From the NCBI GenBank assembly GCA_030616145.1, contig JAUWXU010000012.1:1-10705 (forward strand): DNA of 10,705 nt, written 5' to 3'. Shown here piece after piece: positions 6,932 to 10,705 of this stretch. The notes beneath the pieces were generated by a model. The model was not told the origin of the DNA and did not search any database. It saw nothing but the letters and a program-made list of their open reading frames with translations. Both the position numbers and the translations under genes were made by a program. Source of the DNA: Candidatus Omnitrophota bacterium (GTDB taxonomy: Bacteria > Omnitrophota > JAUWXU01). Numbering within the stretch: the first letter of the stretch is position 1; the number at the start of each line of letters is the position of its first letter.

Positions 6932-6983
6932 TCATCGCTCCTTACTTCAGTTCGTCGTGCGTGATGCGTATTGCGCACCCGAA
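6932..6983. repeat. CGCACGACGAA repeat in the rplV-rplC (non-standard) junction
   Basis: The coding strand reads GATTAATTCG, GCAATACGCATCACG, CGCACGACGAA and TAAGGAGCGA, then the rplC ATG. Positions 6929-6961 match 8956-8988 (before rplW) at 30 of 33 bases, and TTCGTCGTGCG (plus strand, 6951-6961) is exact in both. GATTAATTCG, which includes the TAA stop of rplV, also occurs in the rplF-rplR spacer. This copy lies exactly where displaced rplC-rplD joins rplV. Confidence 0.8.
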
Positions 6984-7433
6984 TTAATCTTTTCTCAATT
7001 TCTTGTCTCTCGATTTCTTGTCTCTCGATTTCTTGTCTTTCGATTTCTTGTCTACTTTTGACTTAGCCTTTGGCTCGGGCGGCATGGGTTTTAATTTTGT
7101 CGTCTTCCTATCTAATTCCACAGTTATGTGGCTTGTCCTTTTTAAAATCGGGGTTGCCCTTCCCATTGCCCGCGGCCTGAATCTCTTCAGCATCGGGCCG
7201 CCATCTACTATTATCTTGGAAATATACAAATCCTCTTGCTTGACCTCTGGCCTTTGTCCCAGATTAGCAATGGCAGATTTTAAAACTTTAGCTACACATC
7301 CTGCACTTCTCTTCTTTGTATTAGCCAGAATAGCCAAGCCCTTCTGGGGATTCATTCCTCTGACTAGACTGATTACCTGTCTTGTCTTTCTTGGAGAAAT
7401 TCTGATGTATCTGGCTATTGCTTTAGATATCAT
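6984..7433 (-). CDS. rplV: 50S ribosomal protein L22 with repeat-built lysine-rich C-terminal tail
   Basis: L22 lines the nascent-peptide tunnel with a long beta-hairpin and contacts all 23S domains. Residues 1 to about 108 are an ordinary L22: MISKAIARYIRISPRKTRQVISLVRG at the N-terminus, the hairpin DGGPMLKRFRPRAMGRATPI at about 77-96, and RTSHITVELD closing the core. The total is 149 residues where about 110-115 is common. The extra ~40 form a Pro/Lys stretch, then KKSKD/KKSRD-type pentapeptides encoded by a 15-bp tandem repeat (6998-7055). Such a tail is probably disordered and exposed on the surface. Start ATG 7433 has GGATAAGG just upstream, 39 bp after rpsS. The neighbour downstream is rplC rather than rpsC, a non-standard junction. 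Confidence 0.97.
   Translation of the reverse strand: MISKAIARYIRISPRKTRQVISLVRGMNPQKGLAILANTKKRSAGCVAKVLKSAIANLGQRPEVKQEDLYISKIIVDGGPMLKRFRPRAMGRATPILKRTSHITVELDRKTTKLKPMPPEPKAKSKVDKKSKDKKSRDKKSRDKKLRKD
6998..7055. repeat. 15-bp tandem repeat inside rplV
   Basis: The plus strand shows units ATTTCTTGTCTCTCG at 6998-7012 and 7013-7027 (identical), 7028-7042 (one change, CTTTCG) and a partial unit 7043-7055. Since 15 is a multiple of 3, copy changes keep frame and add or remove one Lys-Lys-Ser-Arg-Asp pentapeptide in the L22 tail. The two identical units suggest recent expansion. Confidence 0.9.
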
Positions 7434-7472
7434 GCCTTATCCATTTTAATTTTCCGTTCCCATATCTATATG

Positions 7473-7757
7473 TTACTTCAATGAGGTCGAAACCTCAGTA
7501 GCGGAACCATGCCTTTTGAAAATCCTGGTCGGCGAAAACTCACCCAGTTTATGCCCAACCATATTCTCAGTAACAAAGACCGGAATAAATTTCTTTCCAT
7601 TATATACTGACAGAGTCAACCCTATAAAATCCGGTGTTATGACTGAGCGCCGCGACCACGTCTTGATTGCCTTACGGTCTCCAGTCCGGCTTGCCCGATT
7701 AACCTTTACTGATAGTTTAGGGTCCACATAAGGACCTTTTTTCAGCGAACGCCCCAT
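7473..7757 (-). CDS. rpsS: 30S ribosomal protein S19
   Basis: S19 sits in the 30S head, pairs with S13 and contacts A-site tRNA and the inter-subunit bridge. The 94-residue protein is full length. It has [19 protein letters not shown] at the start, then [52 protein letters not shown], where [43 protein letters not shown] is the family signature. It starts 3 bp after the rplB stop with AAGGA about 10 nt upstream inside rplB, indicating coupled translation. The order rplB-rpsS-rplV is standard and forms part of the undisturbed core block. Confidence 0.98.
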   Translation of the reverse strand: MGRSLKKGPYVDPKLSVKVNRASRTGDRKAIKTWSRRSVITPDFIGLTLSVYNGKKFIPVFVTENMVGHKLGEFSPTRIFKRHGSATEVSTSLK

Positions 7758-7760
7758 TAT

Positions 7761-8603
7761 TTATTTTCCTTTTTTCTTTTTCTCCCGCCGTTTAATAATA
7801 AATCTGTTAGAGTATTTCATTTTTTTTCTTGTTTTAAACCCCTTGGTTGGCTTTCCCCATGGGCTAACCGGATGTCTACCGCCGGATGCCTTTCCTTCAC
7901 CGCCTCCCAGAGGATGGTCTACTGGATTCATAGCTACGCCCCTGGTGCTAGGCCTTCGGCCCAACCAGCGATTTCGGCCGGCCTTGCCCAAAGATATACT
8001 GTCATGGTCTACATTGGAAGCCTGGCCAATAGTAGCAAAACAGTCCAGTCCGATCAAACGTACCTCACCGGAGGGTAATTTAACATGGGCAAATTCTCCT
8101 TCCTTGGCAACAATCAGGGCATAATTACCAGCGCTCCGCGCCAACACCCCACCCTGACCACTCTTCAGTTCAACATTGTAAATAGGTGTCGCCGGCGGAA
8201 TATTACGAATCGGAAGGGCATTGCCGGGTTTTATTTCTCCCTTACTACCAGAAATAATCTCACTGCCGACCTCCACCCCCAAAGGCACAATGATATATCT
8301 CCTTTCACCGTCGGAATACTCGAGGAGGGCTATCCGGGCAGATCTGTTGGGATCATACTCAATAGACAGCACCTTTGCCGGAACGTCATATTTGTCTCTT
8401 TTAAAATCAATAACTCGATAATGACGCTTATGGCCTCCGCCCTGGTGCCTCATCGTAATGCGGCCGCCAACGTTTCTGCCCGCTGCCCTTCTCAAAGGTC
8501 TGGTCAAAGATTTCTGCGGCCTGCTAACAGTTATCTCTTCAAATGTAGAGACACTGCCAAATCTTCTGGTAGGTGTAGTCGGTTTATATTTCCGTATACC
8601 CAT
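7761..8603 (-). CDS. rplB: 50S ribosomal protein L2
   Basis: L2 is a primary 23S binder close to the peptidyl-transferase centre, needed for subunit joining. The 280-residue length is normal. It opens [18 protein letters not shown] and contains [29 protein letters not shown] at about 43-71. The middle part runs [25 protein letters not shown]. The highly conserved [35 protein letters not shown] holds His230, corresponding to E. coli His229. The usual second histidine of HPHGGGEG is Leu here, a small departure. The tail ends in a Lys/Arg-rich run. The start ATG 8603 has GCGAGGAA about 4 nt upstream, in the recurring word AAGCGAGGAAT. The gene begins 76 bp after rplW. Confidence 0.98.
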   Translation of the reverse strand: MGIRKYKPTTPTRRFGSVSTFEEITVSRPQKSLTRPLRRAAGRNVGGRITMRHQGGGHKRHYRVIDFKRDKYDVPAKVLSIEYDPNRSARIALLEYSDGERRYIIVPLGVEVGSEIISGSKGEIKPGNALPIRNIPPATPIYNVELKSGQGGVLARSAGNYALIVAKEGEFAHVKLPSGEVRLIGLDCFATIGQASNVDHDSISLGKAGRNRWLGRRPSTRGVAMNPVDHPLGGGEGKASGGRHPVSPWGKPTKGFKTRKKMKYSNRFIIKRREKKKKGK

Positions 8604-8679
8604 TATTCCTCGCTTAGGCCTGTGAAATTTCTATCAATTTAACAATATAACGGTATAGCAATTTAACAATTTAATTTTC
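8604..8679. repeat. rplW-rplB spacer with AATTTAACA and AATTTCTATCAATTT words
   Basis: The plus strand reads AATTTCTATCAATTT (8626-8640), AACAATATAACGG, then CAATTTAACAATTTAA. The 15-mer AATTTCTATCAATTT occurs again at 10502-10516, before rpsJ, linking two spacers nearly 2 kb apart. The left end holds the rplB ribosome binding site. The spacer is AT-rich, low in complexity, and contains no ORF. Confidence 0.65.
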
Positions 8680-8958
8680 TCACGCTATTTCTATGCTCTG
8701 CCCCGGGGCCAAAGTTACAATCGCCTTTTTCCAACTCGCTGTTTTACCTTCTTTAAAACGTACCCTTTTTTTCTTGCCGGAGACATTCATTGTGTTAACC
8801 GCTGTAACCTTTACCTTATATATTTCCTGAACGGCCAGCTTTATGTCTACCTTATTGGCCTTTCGGTCAACTGAAAAGAGATATTTATTTTGCGTCCCAA
8901 GGACTGTGCCTTTTTCAGTAATCAGTAAATGTTTAATAACAGAGTAACAATCCTTCAT
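8680..8958 (-). CDS. rplW: 50S ribosomal protein L23
   Basis: L23 lies at the tunnel exit and is the docking site for trigger factor and SRP. The 92-residue protein has typical length and features. It shows YSVIKHLLITEKGTVL at 5-20, a central KYLFSVDRKANKVDIKLAVQEIYKVKVTAVNTMNVSGKKKRVRF, where Vxxx(A/S)NKxxIKxAVExxxxVKVxxVNTxxxxGKxKR is the L23 pattern, and SWKKAIVTLAPGQSIEI near the end. The start ATG 8958 has TAAGGAGCGA upstream in a leader nearly identical to that of rplC. In the standard operon rplW follows rplD. Here it follows rplP, so this junction is new, while rplW-rplB downstream is standard. Confidence 0.97.
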   Translation of the reverse strand: MKDCYSVIKHLLITEKGTVLGTQNKYLFSVDRKANKVDIKLAVQEIYKVKVTAVNTMNVSGKKKRVRFKEGKTASWKKAIVTLAPGQSIEIA

Positions 8959-9016
8959 TCGTCGCTCCTTAGTTCACTTCGTCGTGCGTATTGCCTGCCT
9001 GCCGGCAATGAATCTA
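8959..9016. repeat. CGCACGACGAA repeat in the rplP-rplW (non-standard) junction
   Basis: The coding strand reads TGCCGGCAGGCAGGCA, AATACGCACGACGAA and TAAGGAGCGACGA before the rplW ATG. The 17-mer CGTCGTGCGTATTGCCT (plus strand, 8980-8996) is exact at 10094-10110 before rpsC. The leader 8956-8988 matches that of rplC at 30 of 33 bases. A small GCCTGCCTGCCGGCA run next to it is partly self-complementary (TGCCGGCA). This copy marks the start of the displaced rplW-rplB-rpsS-rplV block. Confidence 0.8.
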
Positions 9017-9424
9017 TCAGCGTTTAATGAACTTCGTCCTGATAGGCAACTTATGGGCGCAAATCCTCATAGCGCCCTTGGCCAATTCTTCAGGAACACC
9101 ATCCATTTCAAATAAAATCCTGCCTGCCTTTACAACACAAACCCAATATTCGGGTGCACCCTTACCCTTGCCCATCCTGGTCTCAGCCGGTTTTTTAGTG
9201 ACTGACTTGTCGGGAAAGATCCTTACCCAAATCTTACCGCCCCGCCTAACATGCTTGGCCAAAGCTACGCGGCCTGCCTCAATCTGAACATTTGTCAACC
9301 AGGTATTTTGCAGAGCCTTCAGGCCATATTCACCAAAATTAATGGTAGTGGCCTTTGTGCTAATACCCCGCCTTCGTCCCCGCTGCGATTTACGATACTT
9401 TACTCTTTTTGGCATCAGCGCCAT
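9017..9424 (-). CDS. rplP: 50S ribosomal protein L16
   Basis: L16 organises the A-site region and elbow contacts of tRNA on the 50S. The 135-residue protein matches family length. It begins [20 protein letters not shown] and contains [44 protein letters not shown] at about 31-74. It ends with the strongly conserved [53 protein letters not shown] prefer ATG 9424 to the internal ATG 9415 because GGGAG stands about 10 nt before the first. The start lies inside rpsC (35-bp overlap), so the rpsC-rplP pair is coupled and keeps its standard adjacency. The downstream gene should be rpmC but is rplW. Confidence 0.98.
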   Translation of the reverse strand: MALMPKRVKYRKSQRGRRRGISTKATTINFGEYGLKALQNTWLTNVQIEAGRVALAKHVRRGGKIWVRIFPDKSVTKKPAETRMGKGKGAPEYWVCVVKAGRILFEMDGVPEELAKGAMRICAHKLPIRTKFIKR

Positions 9425-10061
9425 CTTTAACTTCTCCCAGTATTTCGCCCTTGTATATCCAAACTTTCACGCCGATTAAACCATAAGCAGTGTGGGATGC
9501 ACAAAAACCATAATCTATATCCGCCCTGAACGTATGGAGAGGTATCTTTCCTCTCTTATAACCTTCGGATCTTGCTATCTCAGCTCCCTGCAAGCGACCA
9601 CCACAGGTAACCTTAATCCCCAAGGCACCGCTATCCATAGAGGTACTTATCGCCCTCTTCATAGCCCGACGGAAAGAAACTCTTTTCGCAAGCTGGAAAG
9701 CGATATTTTCAGCAACCAACTGGGCACTAAGCTGAGGATTTTTGACTTCCCTTATTTCAACATAAATCTCGCCTCCGACTAACTCCCGAGCATCTTCCTT
9801 GAGCCGGTCTATCTCCTGACCGCGCCGCCCAATCACCACGCCCGGCCGGGCAGTATGTATAATAACCTTGACCTTCTTAGCGGAGCGTTCGATGTCAATC
9901 TTAGAAACAGCTGCTGAAGAAAATCTATTCTTAATAAAATTGCGGAGTTTTATATCCTGCTGAAGTAGTCCGGCAAAATCCTTCTTTTTTGCAAACCACC
10001 TTGAACTCCATCCTTTAATATAACCTAACCTTAGACTTATCGGATGTACCTTTTGTCCCAT
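9390..10061 (-). CDS. rpsC: 30S ribosomal protein S3
   Basis: S3 forms part of the mRNA entry channel and helicase in the 30S head with S4 and S5. The 223-residue product opens with the near-invariant [24 protein letters not shown]. It carries the KH domain with GXXG loop GRRG at about 78-81 ([17 protein letters not shown]) and has the C-terminal domain signature [38 protein letters not shown]. It then ends [16 protein letters not shown] plus a short lysine tail. The start ATG 10061 has AGAGGGGAA 4-5 nt upstream. In the standard operon S3 follows rplV. Here it follows rpsJ, across a 92-bp spacer filled by palindromic repeat. Confidence 0.98.
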   Translation of the reverse strand: MGQKVHPISLRLGYIKGWSSRWFAKKKDFAGLLQQDIKLRNFIKNRFSSAAVSKIDIERSAKKVKVIIHTARPGVVIGRRGQEIDRLKEDARELVGGEIYVEIREVKNPQLSAQLVAENIAFQLAKRVSFRRAMKRAISTSMDSGALGIKVTCGGRLQGAEIARSEGYKRGKIPLHTFRADIDYGFCASHTAYGLIGVKVWIYKGEILGEVKDGADAKKSKVS

Positions 10062-10153
10062 TTATTCCCCTCTTTGTTTCTCGCTTCGTTGTGCGTCGTG
10101 CGTATTGCCTTTGGATTTTACGCAATACGCATCACACAATACGCAATACGAAT
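10062..10153. repeat. Palindromic CGTATTGCG repeat in the rpsJ-rpsC (non-standard) junction
   Basis: On the plus strand, TTCGTTGTGCG (10085-10095), GTCGTGCGTATTGC (10095-10108) and, after a 13-nt gap, GCAATACGCATCAC (10122-10135) form an imperfect inverted repeat (12 of 14 pairs). More CGCAATACG words run to 10150. The 17-mer at 10094-10110 is exact before rplW. As RNA the stem would stand between the rpsJ stop and the rpsC ribosome binding site. No U-run follows, so it does not look like a standard intrinsic terminator. Confidence 0.8.
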
Positions 10154-10486
10154 CTATAGTTTTATTTCTATGTCCACCCCTGTCGGTAAATCAAGCTTCA
10201 TCAGGGCATCAACAGTCTTGGAAGTAGGATCTAAGATATCCAATAATCTTTTGTGTATCTTAATCTGAAACTGTTCACGGGATTTCTTATCAATTACCGG
10301 GCTGCGTAAGACCGTATAATCTTCTCTTGTAGTGGGGAGAGGGATAGGTCCGGAAACCCTTGCACCTGTCCGTTTGGCAGTATTAACTATCTCCAGGGCT
10401 GACTGGTCCAGAATCCTATAGTCATACGCTACTAACTTTACCCGTATCTTTCCTTTTGAAATTATCTTTTTGCTTTTTTTAGCCAT
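10154..10486 (-). CDS. rpsJ: 30S ribosomal protein S10
   Basis: S10 sits in the 30S head and, as NusE, also joins NusB in transcription antitermination. The 110-residue protein has the full signature: [71 protein letters not shown]. Its YTVLRSPxxxKKSREQFxxxxHKR segment is unmistakable. The N-terminus carries about eight extra lysine-rich residues ([13 protein letters not shown]) compared with ~102-residue homologues, and there is no internal Met to shorten it. I see no clear Shine-Dalgarno before ATG 10486; the leader reads GTTGTTAACTAAAC. It follows tuf by 68 bp, the standard str-S10 link, but is followed by rpsC rather than rplC. Confidence 0.97.
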   Translation of the reverse strand: MAKKSKKIISKGKIRVKLVAYDYRILDQSALEIVNTAKRTGARVSGPIPLPTTREDYTVLRSPVIDKKSREQFQIKIHKRLLDILDPTSKTVDALMKLDLPTGVDIEIKL

Positions 10487-10554
10487 GTTTAGTTAACAAC
10501 CAATTTCTATCAATTTCTAGTATCTAGCATCCAGTATCTAGGATCTAGGTTATT
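10487..10554. repeat. tuf-rpsJ spacer with CTAGATACT and AATTTCTATCAATTT words
   Basis: The coding strand reads CCTAGATCCTAGATACTGG, then ATGCTAGATACTAG, three to four degenerate copies of a CTAGATACT-like word. AAATTGATAGAAATTGG follows. The last word is shared exactly (15 bp) with the rplW-rplB spacer. The 68 bp contain no apparent promoter, terminator or ribosome binding site, so rpsJ is probably read through from tuf. Confidence 0.65.
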
Positions 10555-10705
10555 TTATTCGATTATCTCACTCACCACTCCTGCTCCCACTGTATGTCCG
10601 CCTTCCCTGATCGCGAAGCGAAGTTCTTTCTCCATCGCAATCGGGATAATCAGGTCTGCCTCTAAGTCCACGTTGTCTCCGGGCATTATCATCTCTACGC
10701 CTTTG
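10555..10705 (-). CDS. tuf: Elongation factor Tu, C-terminal fragment (5' part outside window)
   Basis: EF-Tu carries aminoacyl-tRNA to the ribosome as a GTP complex. Only the last 49 codons lie in the window, with stop TAA at 10555-10557. They translate to [42 protein letters not shown] and VVSEIIE, clearly domain 3 of EF-Tu, which contacts the T-stem of tRNA. Motifs GVEMx[21 protein letters not shown] and TVGAGVV are conserved throughout bacteria. The frame is open to the right edge. Position directly before rpsJ is the standard end of the str operon. Because many genomes hold two tuf copies, this could be either one, but the neighbour favours the str copy (tufA in E. coli terms). Confidence 0.97.
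   Translation of the reverse strand, partial: KGVEMIMPGDNVDLEADLIIPIAMEKELRFAIREGGHTVGAGVVSEIIE

Noticed and set aside
6998..7055. Possible CRISPR-like direct repeats
   Set aside because: The units are contiguous 15-bp tandem copies without spacers and translate in frame into the L22 tail.
7003..7449. 148-aa open frame on the plus strand opposite rplV
   Set aside because: It is antisense to a clearly conserved L22 gene. Its start is the complement of the rplV lysine repeat (giving Phe-Leu-Ser repeats), and it resembles no family I know.
8085..8642. 185-aa plus-strand open frame opposite rplB
   Set aside because: It lies wholly antisense to L2, shows no recognisable domain, and no promoter or ribosome binding context supports it.
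8959..9016. Insertion-sequence remnant at the rplP-rplW junction
   Set aside because: There is no transposase fragment, no target duplication and no terminal inverted repeats of IS size. The content is explained by the short intergenic repeat family.
10062..10153. Intrinsic terminator after rpsJ
   Set aside because: The stem is imperfect with a long loop and no U-run follows on the transcribed strand; essential genes downstream have no visible promoter.

Overview
The window is a dense ribosomal-protein superoperon (the str end, then S10 and spc), with every gene on the minus strand. Transcription runs from the right edge to the left edge. It holds 22 genes: the last 49 codons of tuf (EF-Tu), 20 complete ribosomal-protein genes, and the first 384 codons of secY at the left edge. 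No spacer exceeds about 110 bp, so there is no long empty region. No rRNA, tRNA, CRISPR array, insertion sequence or independent promoter is visible. The sequence looks bacterial and moderate in G+C. S14 is the short zinc-ribbon form (61 aa) and L24 carries a C-terminal CxxC/CxxC pair. The MALMPKR start of L16 and the style of SecY suggest a PVC-related or uncultivated lineage (Planctomycetota or Omnitrophota-like), but this is low-confidence inference.

Order in the transcribed direction: tuf(partial)-rpsJ-rpsC-rplP-rplW-rplB-rpsS-rplV-rplC-rplD-rpmC-rpsQ-rplN-rplX-rplE-rpsN-rpsH-rplF-rplR-rpsE-rplO-secY(partial). The spc half (rplN onward) follows the textbook order except that rpmD (L30) is absent between rpsE and rplO. 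The S10 half is not textbook. The standard order is rpsJ-rplC-rplD-rplW-rplB-rpsS-rplV-rpsC-rplP-rpmC-rpsQ. Here the pairs rplC-rplD and rpsC-rplP have changed places around an intact rplW-rplB-rpsS-rplV core, without inversion and without loss of a gene.

Each of the three displaced blocks (rpsC-rplP, rplW-to-rplV, rplC-rplD) is immediately preceded by a copy of the same intergenic repeat, with core CGCACGACGAA and CGCAATACG words. A fourth copy lies before rplR. The remaining new junction, rplD-rpmC, has no repeat: it is a 4-bp start/stop overlap. Other spacers carry different low-complexity word repeats (AGTCGATAGTC, ACACAGATTAC, GTGACGA, CTAGATACT, AAATTGATAGAAATT). Several of these supply the Shine-Dalgarno sequence of the next gene, or the stop codon of the previous one.

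Functionally the genes encode core parts of both ribosomal subunits, the elongation factor that delivers aminoacyl-tRNA, and the translocon channel that receives exported nascent chains. They are presumably co-transcribed. Coupling by overlap is strongest in the run rplC-rplD-rpmC-rpsQ-rplN. The main points of interest are the permuted gene order, the repeats at its breakpoints, and a repeat-expanded C-terminal tail on L22.
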